A stretch of DNA of 64,000 nt from Spirochaetota bacterium (GCA_023401595.1 JAEXDQ010000007.1:62001-126000), one strand, 5' to 3'; positions 9,359 through 18,596 are shown, numbered from the stretch's first letter. The notes: generated from the letters alone by a model not told the origin. Numbers and translations: made by a program.

Positions 9359-10084
9359 CTATCGGCGTTCCGTTTCTTTTTTCAGACGGGTAAGGAACAT
9401 GTCCTTGGATTCTGGTCCTGCATGACCCGGTAGCGCCATTGTGAAATCAAGCCGATCCAGTTCATCAAGCAATATCGCCAGTTTCTCAGGATAATGCTTC
9501 GGCGGCCAACCATGATGGAAATCCTCACCATAGATATCCCCAGCGAACAAGAACTTTTCCTCGGGGACATATACGACGCAACAGTCGTCTGAATGGGAAT
9601 TCTCAATCCGCCGCATTTCACAATGGACGGAACCCAGATTGAACCGGATTACGGTGTCGAACAGGATATCAGCCGGTACAATGGTAATCTCACGGGGATC
9701 GGGATATTCCCGTCGAATATGCGTATCACAGAATTTGATATCCTCACCGGTTCTCACACGCTCTTTCATTGAAGCGTCGTCCCAATTCCAAGCCATCATT
9801 TTCTGTAGATATTCATTTGTCCTTGTACAAGCGACCGTATGGGAGCATGGAAAGCCCGCCATACCGTAGGTATGGTCCCAATGCCAATGGGTAAGCCCGA
9901 CGAAGGCTGGCACAGGCAGCCCGTGGTCGGACAACTGATCGAGGAACAGTCCCGCATGCTTCGGAGAATTGCCGGCGTCCACAGCGAACGCCTGTTTCGT
10001 CCCCAGCACATAGCCAAGGTTCGGACGGTCGGTAGCGTCATTGAACGGAAGATAGAATATCCGGTCGGTAAGCTGTTCTAGCAT
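9359..10084 (-). CDS. MBL-fold metallo-hydrolase
   Basis: A 241-residue metallo-beta-lactamase-fold protein. The zinc motif HWHWDH (HxHxDH form) is in GLTHWHWDHTYGMAG, a second ligand follows in NSHSDDC, then LFAGDIYGED with the bridging Asp, and a C-terminal LPGHAGPESK histidine. The frame opens at 10111, but ATG 10084 is preferred because AGAGAGG stands 8 bases before it. The function is generic hydrolase; glyoxalase II-like and lactonase-like proteins share this layout. It stands between an unrelated pseudogene and convergent genes, so context does not help. Confidence 0.85.
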   Translation of the reverse strand: MLEQLTDRIFYLPFNDATDRPNLGYVLGTKQAFAVDAGNSPKHAGLFLDQLSDHGLPVPAFVGLTHWHWDHTYGMAGFPCSHTVACTRTNEYLQKMMAWNWDDASMKERVRTGEDIKFCDTHIRREYPDPREITIVPADILFDTVIRFNLGSVHCEMRRIENSHSDDCCVVYVPEEKFLFAGDIYGEDFHHGWPPKHYPEKLAILLDELDRLDFTMALPGHAGPESKDMFLTRLKKETERR

Positions 10085-10118
10085 AATACAAGCCTCTCTC
10101 ATGGACGTCATGATACGA

Positions 10119-10634
10119 TCACACCCCTACCCGTACATTCAGCAGCCGATACGTGCGGTTCCGGTTCGCCCCCAAGCCTTCAATGAGACCATCGGACACC
10201 ATCGCGCGCAACAGCTCCTTTGTACGTGACTCCTTGATATGCAATAAATCGCAAATTTCAGAAGTCTTCGCAACCCCATGGCGTTCAAGATAAGCGATTA
10301 CGGAAGCCCTCTGTTCCGCCGACAAACGGGTAACCTGCTTATCGGCGGTTTTTATCGCCAGTCCTTCACGTACATTATCGGCGGTATCCATACTCAAGAA
10401 CAACGACGTCCTGTCGGGAGAAACCGACTCGCGCAGCTTCGGCTCAGGCCACCCCTGACGTTCCCAAACGGCGTAGATGCTGGACAGCCCGCTTCCAGCG
10501 CGTTCTCCGATATTCAGCAAGGTAAACATAGTGAATACAGTGGAGTTGCGCGGATCGGACACCCCACCATCCACAGCATCGTCAAAACGAACCCCTAACG
10601 AATCAACATACAGCCAAAAAGACCGCCCGACCAT
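10119..10634 (-). pseudogene. C-terminal remnant of AlbA_2/COG2865-type ATP-binding regulator
   Basis: The 171-residue frame holds GGVSDPRN..VFTMFTLLNIGERAGSGL, the typical ATP-binding end of the large AlbA_2-domain (Schlafen-like) DNA-binding regulators, and then a winged-helix segment (VIAYLERHGVAKTSEICDLLHIKESRTKELLRAMVSDGLIEG). The N-terminal AlbA_2 domain of about 250 residues is missing: the frame begins abruptly 30 bp from the end of the flavodiiron gene with no ribosome binding site. This is most simply a broken gene left after deletion. It could still be expressed as a short HTH protein, but that is less likely. Confidence 0.7.
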
Positions 10635-10664
10635 GGGCGGCCATCATATTTCATATATCGCGAC

Positions 10665-11888
10665 CTATTTCGTCGCACACCAAGCCTTGACCCTGCGGGC
10701 AAGTTCGGCGGCCATCTCCTTGGCTTTCGCCTTGTCCTCATCGGCCGGAGCCCCTTGGAACTCCACATTGCCGACATGCTCCCATTTGAGGCTTTCAACG
10801 AACGGATCGAACTGCTTCTGCGCTCCGCCGGACCAGCCGTAGGAACCGAAGCGCATGACCTTCCTGTTGTTCACGTGACTGCGGTCAAGGATATCCAGGA
10901 TATGGTACATGGGCGGGAACATCTTGTATTCATAGGTAGGCATGCCGAAGATCAGACCGCTGGACCGCCAGGCCTTTTCAAGCACGAAGGATTCATGGAT
11001 CTGGGGAATCTCAAGGACATGGAGCTTCACCCCTTCCGATTCCACACCCGCTTTCACCGCATCGAGCAACGAAGCGGTATTTCCATACATGCTGCTCCAG
11101 ACCAACGTAATTTCAGGTTCAGCGGGGCCGTTCATGTAGGACGCAAGCTTCTCATACCACGCTACGACCTTGCCGGGATCCTTGCGCCAGACAATGCCAT
11201 GGCTCGGCGCCACGATCTTCACGGGAACGCCGGCGAGCTTGGCGATGCCCCGCTGGACGAACAGGGAGAAGGACGAGACGATGTTGGCGTAATACCGTTC
11301 CGTCTCGGGTCCAAGACGGTCCCATTCCTCCTGGGTCAATTCATCGTCAAAACAATGTTCATACTGACCGTAGGCGCCGAAAGCGTCGCATGAGAACAGA
11401 GTGCCACTCTCCGGTTCGAACGTCATCATAGTCTCGGGCCAGTGGATATTCGGGGTCTCGGTGAAAACAAGCGTCTTACCTCCGAGGTCGATGGAATCCC
11501 CTGTCTTTACGGCGCGGACTCCGTCGGCCACCTTATAGAAAGTCTGCACCAGCGGAACGGCCTTCGCCGTACAAAGGATCTCCATACGAGGATTCTTCTT
11601 CCTGAAATCCGCCAACGCACCGGTATGGTCCGGCTCCATGTGGTTGAGAATCAGGTAGTCGATGTCGGAGACCTTTATTCCAAGCTCGGACATCTGACTG
11701 GTGATCTCGTCTTCCGCGCCTTCCCAATCCTTGACCAGATCGATCAACGCAATCTTGTCGGCACCCTTCACGATATACGAATTGAGCAATACACCCTGCG
11801 GAATCGGCCAGATACCTTCAAATAGATCCCGGCTTCCGATTTTCGCATGAACACGCCAAACGCCGTCGGCGATTTTATCTGGATGCAT
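10665..11888 (-). CDS. A-type flavoprotein (flavodiiron protein, FprA-like)
   Basis: A 407-residue two-domain protein. Residues ~1-240 form a metallo-beta-lactamase domain with the diiron motif HMEPDH (the flavodiiron HxExDH form). Residues ~255-400 form a flavodoxin domain with the FMN-binding loop WSSMYGNTASL and FGSYGWSGGA. These proteins reduce O2 to water or NO to N2O and protect anaerobes from oxygen. ATG 11888 is chosen for the GGGGG a few bases upstream; the longer frame to 11978 has no such site. It is monocistronic by position. It fits an anaerobe exposed to occasional oxygen. Confidence 0.93.
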   Translation of the reverse strand: MHPDKIADGVWRVHAKIGSRDLFEGIWPIPQGVLLNSYIVKGADKIALIDLVKDWEGAEDEITSQMSELGIKVSDIDYLILNHMEPDHTGALADFRKKNPRMEILCTAKAVPLVQTFYKVADGVRAVKTGDSIDLGGKTLVFTETPNIHWPETMMTFEPESGTLFSCDAFGAYGQYEHCFDDELTQEEWDRLGPETERYYANIVSSFSLFVQRGIAKLAGVPVKIVAPSHGIVWRKDPGKVVAWYEKLASYMNGPAEPEITLVWSSMYGNTASLLDAVKAGVESEGVKLHVLEIPQIHESFVLEKAWRSSGLIFGMPTYEYKMFPPMYHILDILDRSHVNNRKVMRFGSYGWSGGAQKQFDPFVESLKWEHVGNVEFQGAPADEDKAKAKEMAAELARRVKAWCATK

Positions 11889-11987
11889 AGATACCCCCAT
11901 GTCAGCAGTTTTTGTTTTCGATAAAAATATAACAAAATGAACGGAACTCGTACAGAGAGGAAAATCCTCGCAACCCAAGGAAATTCC

Positions 11988-12737
11988 CTATACCTTTTCA
12001 AACCGTAGATCGGACAAGGCCTGATGGTCGTAGAGTTCCCGCTGTCGAATTCTCCAATCAGGCATCTGACTTGTCAACAGACGCTTGAATTCCGCCCCAT
12101 GGTTGAAATAGACCATATGTGAAAGCTCATGCAACACGAGGTATTCTATCAACCGTGGCGGCAATGTCGCGATACGCACCGCGAACGACAGCTTCTTTTG
12201 GGAACTACAGCTCCCCCATCGGCTGGTACAGTTGATTACGGAACAGGGAGGGGTCGGCAACTCCATCAGAGACGCCCGACGAGGGATCTCTTCGGACAGA
12301 TACGCCAACGCCTGCGAACGGTAGAACCCTATGACCGCATCATGAACTTGTTTCGGATTAATGTCCTCTAACGAGGTCATGACGATGATTTGCCCTGCAT
12401 TGATAATTATTGAGACTGTTTTTCGACCAAGCAGTAACCCTTGTTCTATTCTCAGAACATACCGCTGTCCAAACAGCAGAAGGATATCGCCATCGCGCCA
12501 AGTATGGGGCGGCAATTGAGGACGGGCCTGCATTCGGGCGACATGCTCCTGTATCCAGGCTTGCTTCTGCCTCAGGAAAAATTCAATGTTGGAGACGGGT
12601 TCACTCAACGACGCGGACACACAGATTTCGCCATCGGCCTTGATTCTGATGGTGATTCCCCGTTTGCCCTTCCGCCTTTTCAACGTATAGGATATCGTCT
12701 GTACTTTGCCCGTCGTTTCCACTACAATACTCCGCAT
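11988..12737 (-). CDS. YgjP-like metallopeptidase domain protein (DUF45)
   Basis: A 249-residue protein of the YgjP/WLM-like family. The zinc-binding HELSHMVYFNHGAEF (HExxH with a later His) sits near residue 205, preceded by the family signature RWGSCSSQKKLSFAVR. The N-terminal half has basic strands. Members are named metal-dependent hydrolases; E. coli YgjP has been linked to UTP pyrophosphatase activity, but that is not shown here. Its ATG at 12737 overlaps the ATG of the divergent gene at 12736, within the tetramer CATG. The stop is 100 bp from the flavodiiron start. Confidence 0.85.
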   Translation of the reverse strand: MRSIVVETTGKVQTISYTLKRRKGKRGITIRIKADGEICVSASLSEPVSNIEFFLRQKQAWIQEHVARMQARPQLPPHTWRDGDILLLFGQRYVLRIEQGLLLGRKTVSIIINAGQIIVMTSLEDINPKQVHDAVIGFYRSQALAYLSEEIPRRASLMELPTPPCSVINCTSRWGSCSSQKKLSFAVRIATLPPRLIEYLVLHELSHMVYFNHGAEFKRLLTSQMPDWRIRQRELYDHQALSDLRFEKV

Positions 12738-13227
12738 GCAAGAAGAACCCAGACAGATGATACTCCATTTATATCAGGCGATTCCATATCTCTTTTGCAA
12801 AACCGAACCGGCGGTCTCCGATATCGCGGCCACATACGGTGAGCTGTTGCGCATGCTCGACGAAGAACCCGTCGGCAGCGAGGCCTGCCTCAGGTGCGGA
12901 TACGACCGCACCGAAGACGGAATCCGGTTCTCCGTCTGTCAAACGGGCCGGGCCAACCCACCGGACGAAACCATGCGCCAGGCGGTAAGCGAGGGAACGC
13001 TTCAACCCACCCCAACGGCGGAAAAAATCGCCTTTGCCATCTCCGCCAACGATTATCGTTTCACCCAGCTTCCATGGACGCCGGAAGCCCCTTCCCTCGT
13101 CATGACGCTACTTCCCTTTTTCGCCGCTCCAGCGGAAGCGCAGGACAACAAGGGTACGTTCTTTCTGAGGATGATCAAGGAAAACGTGCTGGAGGTAGTC
13201 ATTCAACTGCTGACGCCGCTTGCCTAA
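12736..13227 (+). CDS. Hypothetical protein, 163 aa
   Basis: I do not recognise this family. The protein is mixed alpha/beta, begins MQEEPRQMILHLYQAIPYLF, has CLRCGY as its only close cysteine pair, and ends in a hydrophobic VLEVVIQLLTPLA. There is no signal peptide and no clear membrane helix. ATG 12736 overlaps the start codon of the divergent YgjP-like gene; ATG 12757 (residue 8) is the alternative and would remove the overlap. Base use is like its neighbours. The coding case rests on the long open frame with ordinary composition in a gap not otherwise filled. Confidence 0.6.
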   Translation: MQEEPRQMILHLYQAIPYLFCKTEPAVSDIAATYGELLRMLDEEPVGSEACLRCGYDRTEDGIRFSVCQTGRANPPDETMRQAVSEGTLQPTPTAEKIAFAISANDYRFTQLPWTPEAPSLVMTLLPFFAAPAEAQDNKGTFFLRMIKENVLEVVIQLLTPLA

Positions 13228-13302
13228 CGCCGAAAGGACAGGAGCAAGAGGGCGGAAGATCACGAGACGATACGAAACAAGACATACAGCTCTTGGGCAG
13301 CG

Positions 13303-14259
13303 TTACCGAAAGAACAGCGGTATCAATAGCGGTGCGGACAGGGAGATGACTACGCCGTGGAACATAGCCGCCCCGACGACCTGTGAACCGAACCGGTTGG
13401 TGATCAGCGGCAAAGTCACGTCCATGCTGGTCGCTCCAGCCACGCAGACGGCGGGAAACAGATACCGGCTTCCCAGACGTGCCAATAGAGGAATCAGGAA
13501 GAACGTCAGGCTTTCGCGGAACAGGTTGCTGAGAAAGGACACGGAGCCCAGCACCGGATATCCAAGATCGGAGATCAGCACGCCGCTGAGGGAATACCAG
13601 CCGAAGCCGCTCACCAGACCAAGGGAATGCGACAGGCCGTAGTCGGTACACAACGGCAGGAACAACGCGCCGAGCCAGGAACCGAGAATCGTACATACGG
13701 GAAGCAACAGCAGTACGGGAGACGAGAACATCGCCCTGAAATCGACATGCTGCTGAACCAACGACATACCTACGAACGTCAGCATTCCATAGAGCAGATA
13801 CGTGATCAGCGAATCATCGAACCAGTCGAAGCAAGGGGTGCAAAGTCTGGACAACAACCCCGCAAGTACGATCGCGACAAGGAACAGGGGCTCCTTGAAG
13901 ATGTCCCACAGCTTGCGAAGCGGGTTCGGCCCTTTCCGCGGCGCCACGGGAACAACGGCGGGTTCATCATCCCCTTTTCTAAAGCGGAGGATGAGAACCA
14001 GCAGAAACGCTGCGACGAACGTACCGAGGACAGCGAACAGGGAGCAAAGCAGGGCGTTCAGTCCGATCGACGCGAGTTCACCGGTAATGTTCGGGATACT
14101 GCCGGTATTGACTCCCATGAAGAACAACAGCGCCCACAGCACGGCGGTCTGGAACAAGGAAGTCGCCCTTACGAACCTATTCGGACCAAGCAGACGGGCA
14201 AGCAGCATACCTAAAAAGAGGAAAGAGAAGAGTTTTACCAGATAGATGATGGTCGCCAT
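13303..14259 (-). CDS. LysO-like lysine exporter (DUF340)
   Basis: A 318-residue polytopic membrane protein. The signatures VSGFGWYSLSGVLI, LSNLFRESLTF and AGATSMDVTLPLI are those of the LysO/YbjE family, which exports L-lysine and its toxic analogues; acidic residues in the second half are the likely proton/lysine path. About eight to ten hydrophobic helices are visible, with a basic loop around residues 115-130. ATG 14259 starts directly at a membrane helix (MATIIYLVKLFSFLFLGM); a TTG at 14313 would add 18 residues. Neither has a strong ribosome binding site. It is flanked by unrelated genes. Confidence 0.85.
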   Translation of the reverse strand: MATIIYLVKLFSFLFLGMLLARLLGPNRFVRATSLFQTAVLWALLFFMGVNTGSIPNITGELASIGLNALLCSLFAVLGTFVAAFLLVLILRFRKGDDEPAVVPVAPRKGPNPLRKLWDIFKEPLFLVAIVLAGLLSRLCTPCFDWFDDSLITYLLYGMLTFVGMSLVQQHVDFRAMFSSPVLLLLPVCTILGSWLGALFLPLCTDYGLSHSLGLVSGFGWYSLSGVLISDLGYPVLGSVSFLSNLFRESLTFFLIPLLARLGSRYLFPAVCVAGATSMDVTLPLITNRFGSQVVGAAMFHGVVISLSAPLLIPLFFR

Positions 14260-14335
14260 GGCGGGGGATAGTGTATCGGTAAAGGAACGGGATGACAAGC
14301 CGAGCAAATGCAAACTACAGAAAGAAGGCCTTTCA

Positions 14336-15622
14336 TCAGTCTTTCAAAGCAGTAATCGGAACGACATACACGCCATCGTTCCTCCGATACGCAGCATTGG
14401 ATCGACCACAAAGGACACATAGAAAGCAAGGCCCTTTGCCAGTACCGGAACATTCTTCAATTTTATTTCGGATTTTTATCAGGCTCTTTGCAGCATCATC
14501 AATTTGGTGCGCTCCTAGTTTGATCTCAAACGCACCCCAACGGCCGTCTTCCAGGCGAACTACAGCATCAATTTCATCGTTGTCATAATCCTGATAATGA
14601 AAAAGCTCTCCATTGTTTGCCTCAGCATAGATTCTGAGATCCCGTTCACACAAAGATTCAAATAAAAAACCGAGTGTCCGAAGGTCATCGATCAACATCT
14701 GACTACTCGCACCTAAAAGCGCAACAGCAAGGGAAGGATCGACAAAGTGACGCTTCTCATTCTGCTTCAGCCGAAGCCCTGATCTGAGAGAGATGGCAAA
14801 AGGACGTTGGTTATCAAGAAGATACAAATCTTCAAGAATATTCAAGTATTCAGGAATCGTTTCAACATCAATCTTCCCACCATTGGCAATAACGTCGTCT
14901 CTTAAAGTAGCCATGGAACAAGTCGTACTTTCATTACGGGCCAACGATTGCATCAATAACTCGATTTTTTTCAAGTCCCGTCGTTTTTCATCTACCCGCC
15001 GGATGTCATCGGATACGACAAGTCGGATATACTCTTTAGGAATCAAAGCGGCACGATCATCTGCGAACTCCAGGTTTTCCGGCCATCCTCCCCTGACAAT
15101 GAAATGGACGAGCTGCTGCAAATGAACTTCTCCTGTAAGTTGTGGTTTGAGCTCCCCTTCAAACAGCTTTTTCAATGAAACTGCTCCAGAAGAATCTTGA
15201 GATTCATACAAAGACATTGTTCGCATCCTAAGTTTTGCAAAACGCCCGGCCCCGCTATGTACTATTCCCAACCTATTGGGAGTAGAGGAACCTGTCAGAA
15301 TAAACTGGCCTTTTCTTTTTCTCCGGTCAATCTCCGACCGTATGATGTCCCATAATTCTGGTACAACTTGCCATTCATCGATCAAATGAGGAGTATCACC
15401 TTCAAGCGCCAGCGACGGATCTATCCGGACAAGTTCCGTCGCATGTACCTGTTCCGCTGTATTGGACAAATAGAACACGCTGTTCGCATGCTTCAACGAA
15501 GTCATAGTTTTCCCACACCATTTGGGACCTTCGATACAAATTGCACCGAATACATCGAGATACAACGCAACCTTCTTGTCAATCAATCGCGGCAGGTATT
15601 CTTTAGGATCAAAATCAAACAC
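14336..15622 (-). CDS. AAA_14/DUF4143 ATP-binding protein
   Basis: A 428-residue P-loop ATPase. Walker A is GPKWCGKT near residue 33, the Walker B-like segment is HLIDEWQVVPELWD, and FILTGSS is the sensor. The C-terminal ~200 residues are the DUF4143 nuclease-like domain (DEIDAVVRLEDG..AFEIKLG resembles the D-ExK core of PD-(D/E)xK nucleases). The start is GTG 15622 with GAGGAG 7 bases upstream. Such genes are common and patchily spread in anaerobes and are often lineage-specific; no function is established. Its promoter lies inside a repeat array at 15657-15730. A possibly truncated ORF lies behind it. Confidence 0.88.
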   Translation of the reverse strand: MFDFDPKEYLPRLIDKKVALYLDVFGAICIEGPKWCGKTMTSLKHANSVFYLSNTAEQVHATELVRIDPSLALEGDTPHLIDEWQVVPELWDIIRSEIDRRKRKGQFILTGSSTPNRLGIVHSGAGRFAKLRMRTMSLYESQDSSGAVSLKKLFEGELKPQLTGEVHLQQLVHFIVRGGWPENLEFADDRAALIPKEYIRLVVSDDIRRVDEKRRDLKKIELLMQSLARNESTTCSMATLRDDVIANGGKIDVETIPEYLNILEDLYLLDNQRPFAISLRSGLRLKQNEKRHFVDPSLAVALLGASSQMLIDDLRTLGFLFESLCERDLRIYAEANNGELFHYQDYDNDEIDAVVRLEDGRWGAFEIKLGAHQIDDAAKSLIKIRNKIEECSGTGKGPCFLCVLCGRSNAAYRRNDGVYVVPITALKD

Positions 15623-15646
15623 ACCAAGGTTCTCCTCTTATCATGT

Positions 15647-15675
15647 AGAATATTCCAACCCGATAGATTTGTCAA
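15647..15675 (-). promoter_or_regulatory. Predicted promoter of the DUF4143 gene
   Basis: On the minus strand TTGACA (15675-15670) and TATTCT (15652-15647) are 17 bp apart. One copy of the 23-nt-period repeat lies in the spacer and another directly upstream of the -35, so the repeats are placed to control this promoter. Confidence 0.5.
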
Positions 15676-15732
15676 ACTCAACCCGATAGATTTCTAAAAT
15701 CCAACCCGATACTTTTTCCAAAAATAACCCAA
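15657..15732. repeat. Four direct repeats with exact 23-nt period
   Basis: The word aacccgata starts at 15657, 15680 and 15703, each 23 bp from the next; a degenerate fourth copy (aacccaatc) starts at 15726, again 23 bp on. Copies 1 and 2 are longer (cccgatagattt). On the minus strand the core reads TATCGGGTT. They cover the promoter of the DUF4143 ATPase gene and look like an operator array or iterons. Confidence 0.75.
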
Positions 15733-15770
15733 TCAGAGTGCAACCATGGGACAAAGGAAAGGTCGGTTCA

Positions 15771-16334
15771 TCACCGGAAATAGACAGGAGCTATCAGGCC
15801 AAGGCTTCCCAACCGGTCAAGGCCCTTGTCTATGCCACGGTAATCGCACCCGGTCAGCGGCATGTAGAAGAAACTGATACGGTAACGTTTCTCATGTATC
15901 CTTCCAAATTCAGACAACAGTGGATTGTAATATGAATTGGCGTTCGATAAATCATCGCCATACCCCGCCACCAACGTCAGAAACCCGAACAATTCCAACT
16001 CTGTATCGGACAATGCGAAAGATCTCGCTATACCGGAAAGAGCCGGAACATGGCGAGGTTCAAGGCTCTCTGTCAGCAATATGCGTGATAGGAAATCCCT
16101 GCTAGGACAAGGGACCACTTCGTTCCCACATGATTCCGGCAACAAAACATGGACCCCTCGGACAAGTTCATCCTGTCGTTCAAACCTGACGACCCGGTGC
16201 ATGCAGAACGAGAAAACCTCAAACGATATGGAGACGGAGGAAGAAAGCATCCGGGCAAGAAAGAAGTTCATCAACCGTCGTTCATCATCGGTACCGAGTG
16301 CCAAAGGATGTTCTGGATCACATACAATCGCCAT
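15771..16334 (-). CDS. Hypothetical protein, possibly a truncated N-terminal domain
   Basis: A 187-residue helical protein with no recognised motif. It is rich in Phe and Leu (SISFEVFSFCMHRVVRF, LFGFLTLVAGYGDD) without a signal peptide. The start at 16334 has GGAG about 7 bases before it. The end (GLIAPVYFR) looks abrupt and lies next to the repeat array of the DUF4143 gene, so it may be the leftover front of a larger protein, possibly an AAA-type ATPase with a helical front domain; that is a guess from style only. Codon use is like the surrounding genes. Confidence 0.5.
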   Translation of the reverse strand: MAIVCDPEHPLALGTDDERRLMNFFLARMLSSSVSISFEVFSFCMHRVVRFERQDELVRGVHVLLPESCGNEVVPCPSRDFLSRILLTESLEPRHVPALSGIARSFALSDTELELFGFLTLVAGYGDDLSNANSYYNPLLSEFGRIHEKRYRISFFYMPLTGCDYRGIDKGLDRLGSLGLIAPVYFR

Positions 16335-16613
16335 AAGCGCTCCTTGGTCTAGGACTGGATTGTCTACCGTCAGTCAACCATAACCGATGAAGATCGGATC
16401 GACCAAGAGCCTTTAGAAGTTTTCAAGCTTCCCTGCAAATTCGGAAAATGGAGACGGCAGGAACGTGAAAGCACATACGGCAGTCGTAGCAAGAAAGATA
16501 CTGCCCGCGCCGTCGATGTCATCGTACCAAGATGGGCGGGGAGACATATTCCCGCCGTTAAGATTGGCGTTCTCCACTTGTACCTTTGGCGGTTCATAGG
16601 TATAGTTTCCTCT

Positions 16614-17810
16614 ATGACGATTGAACAGGTTAGCGATACGGTACACAAGCTTCATATGGCCGATGGGCGGGAAATCATTCTGGTCGGGACAGCCCATGTC
16701 TCCAAAGACAGCGTCAACGAGGTCGCCGCAACAATCGAGGCGGAGCAACCGGACCACATCTGCATAGAACTCGACAAGGGAAGATACAAAACCAAGACGG
16801 AAGGTCAATCCTGGTCGAACATGAACGTGAGCAAGGTCCTCAAAGAGGGCAAGGGCTTCCTTTTGCTCGCAAACATGGCCCTTTCTTCCTTTCAAAAACG
16901 GATGGGGGCCCAGACCGGCAGCGCACCAGGCGAAGAGATCATTGGGGCGGCGCATATCGCCGAAGAAAAAGGGATTCCGTTCTCGTTCTGCGACCGTGAA
17001 ATACAGGTCACGCTCAAACGGGCGTGGCGCAAGTCCAATCTCTGGAACAAGGCCAAGCTATTGGCGACACTGATTTCCGCGGCTTTCAGCAAGGAAGAAA
17101 TCTCAGAAGAGGAGCTGGAACAACTAAAGCAATCCGATATCCTGCAGACGATGATGGATGAAATGGCCAAGGAGCTTCCGACGGTCAAGGAGGTCCTGAT
17201 CGATGAGCGGGACAGATACCTCGCTACCAGTATCTACGAAGCGCCAGGGAAGAAAATAGTGGCGGTCATTGGGGCGGGACATGCGAACGGCATCATCGCG
17301 ACAATGGAAAAGCTGGAGAAAGGGACGATCAATACCGACCTGACCGAAATTTCGGATGTTCCTCCGGCTGGCAAGGCTGGCAAAATCATTGCCTGGGCGA
17401 TTCCGATCATCATTGTCGGTATCATTGTTTTCGGCTTCTTGAACGCAGGCTGGACACAGGGGCTGAAGATGTTCCTCTATTGGGTCGCGGTCAACGCGGC
17501 GTTCACGGGACTAGGAGCGATCATCAGCTGGGCTCACCCGTTGAACTGGATTGTGTCCATGGTGGCCGCTCCGTTCACAAGCCTTAACCCGACCATCGGC
17601 GTAGGCATCGTCAGCGGCATACTTGAAGCAAACCTCCGCAAACCGCAGGTCAAGGATTTCGAAGGCTTGTCAGACGACGCACTTTCCTTGAAAGGATGGT
17701 ACCGCAACAGGGTGCTTCATGCATTGCTGGTGTTCTTCGTAACCAGTGTAGGAAGCATGGTTGGTACGTTCGTCGGGTTCCCAGTATTGGTGGGATTGCT
17801 GGCGAAATAA
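16614..17810 (+). CDS. TraB/PrgY-family membrane protein
   Basis: A 398-residue protein. The N-terminal TraB domain has the conserved ILVGTAHVSKDSV and VVAVIGAGHANGI motifs, an EAN/GxxH-type fold related to TIKI proteases. The C-terminal third has about four membrane helices (IIAWAIPIIIVGIIVFGF, then segments near residues 290, 320 and 375). The enterococcal relative PrgY/TraB shuts down sex pheromone; in other bacteria the role is unknown, and protease activity is only inferred. ATG 16614 is chosen as the start aligned with the family (MTIEQVSDTVHKLHM); a TTG at 16578 is in frame. It is convergent with the ABC operon 41 bp on. Confidence 0.87.
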   Translation: MTIEQVSDTVHKLHMADGREIILVGTAHVSKDSVNEVAATIEAEQPDHICIELDKGRYKTKTEGQSWSNMNVSKVLKEGKGFLLLANMALSSFQKRMGAQTGSAPGEEIIGAAHIAEEKGIPFSFCDREIQVTLKRAWRKSNLWNKAKLLATLISAAFSKEEISEEELEQLKQSDILQTMMDEMAKELPTVKEVLIDERDRYLATSIYEAPGKKIVAVIGAGHANGIIATMEKLEKGTINTDLTEISDVPPAGKAGKIIAWAIPIIIVGIIVFGFLNAGWTQGLKMFLYWVAVNAAFTGLGAIISWAHPLNWIVSMVAAPFTSLNPTIGVGIVSGILEANLRKPQVKDFEGLSDDALSLKGWYRNRVLHALLVFFVTSVGSMVGTFVGFPVLVGLLAK

Positions 17811-17851
17811 TGGACTGAATCTACATGATAGTATGATTTTTCACTCCCTTA

Positions 17852-18577
17852 CTATACAATTCGACCATCAAGCAGTTGGATTACATAGTCGGTACGACTG
17901 ATGATTTCTTCATCATGCGTTGAAAATACAAAGGTAGTACCGTACTCCCGATTCATCTGGTTCATGATTTCAAGAATTTCCCTGCCGACCTTTGAATCAA
18001 GATTCGCCGTCGGTTCGTCCGCCAATACAAGCGGAGGGGTTTTTACCAAGGCCCGGGCGATGGCGACCCGTTGGCGTTGTCCACCAGAAAGTTCCGCAGG
18101 TCTGTGCTTTTCCCACCCGACAAGGCCAAGTTCCTTGATCAAATCTTCGGCGTTCTCTCGATAATCGGCCATGGGCCGACGGTCGTTTCGTGCCCCGACG
18201 ACCGCTCCCATCAATATGTTCTCCATGACGTTCAACGACGCTATGAGGTTGAACGACTGAAAGATAAATCCAATCCGGGTGAACCGGACATCGGACAGGA
18301 TGGAATCGGTCATTTCCGTCCGCGTATCCATGCCTTCAAATAGGATGTCTCCGCTTGTCGCGGTATCAACACAGCCTATCAGATTCAGGAGTGTGGACTT
18401 GCCGCTTCCCGACGGCCCGGACACGGCAATGAAAGAGGAATAATTGATATCCAAGGTGACATCCTGCAAAGCGGGAACCTCTACTTTGCCCAGCTTGTAT
18501 ATTTTGGAAACATGTTTGAGCTGAACCATAGGTGTATGTTTCGGATCTTCGATGCTGCCAATAGATGCTGTTCTCAT
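17852..18577 (-). CDS. ABC transporter ATP-binding protein, LolD/MacB type
   Basis: A 241-residue ATPase. Walker A is SGPSGSGKST near residues 53-62, the signature LSGGQRQRVAIARAL, Walker B LVLADEPTANLD and the H-loop FSTHDEE all fit. The LolD/MacB/FtsE branch powers type VII (mechanotransmission) ABC systems that work with FtsX-like permeases. GAGGAGG stands 9 bases before ATG 18577. It is the last gene of a six-gene operon, 19 bp after the beta-barrel gene. Both permeases in the operon lack their own ATPase domain, so this protein is their obvious motor. Confidence 0.93.
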   Translation of the reverse strand: MRTASIGSIEDPKHTPMVQLKHVSKIYKLGKVEVPALQDVTLDINYSSFIAVSGPSGSGKSTLLNLIGCVDTATSGDILFEGMDTRTEMTDSILSDVRFTRIGFIFQSFNLIASLNVMENILMGAVVGARNDRRPMADYRENAEDLIKELGLVGWEKHRPAELSGGQRQRVAIARALVKTPPLVLADEPTANLDSKVGREILEIMNQMNREYGTTFVFSTHDEEIISRTDYVIQLLDGRIV

Positions 18578-18596
18578 ATTTCAGCGCCTCCTCAAT

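Noticed and set aside
16440..16600. Small frames and a GGCGGG/CCCGCC hairpin before the TraB gene
   Set aside because: The hairpin has no T run and the frames lack starts with ribosome binding sites.
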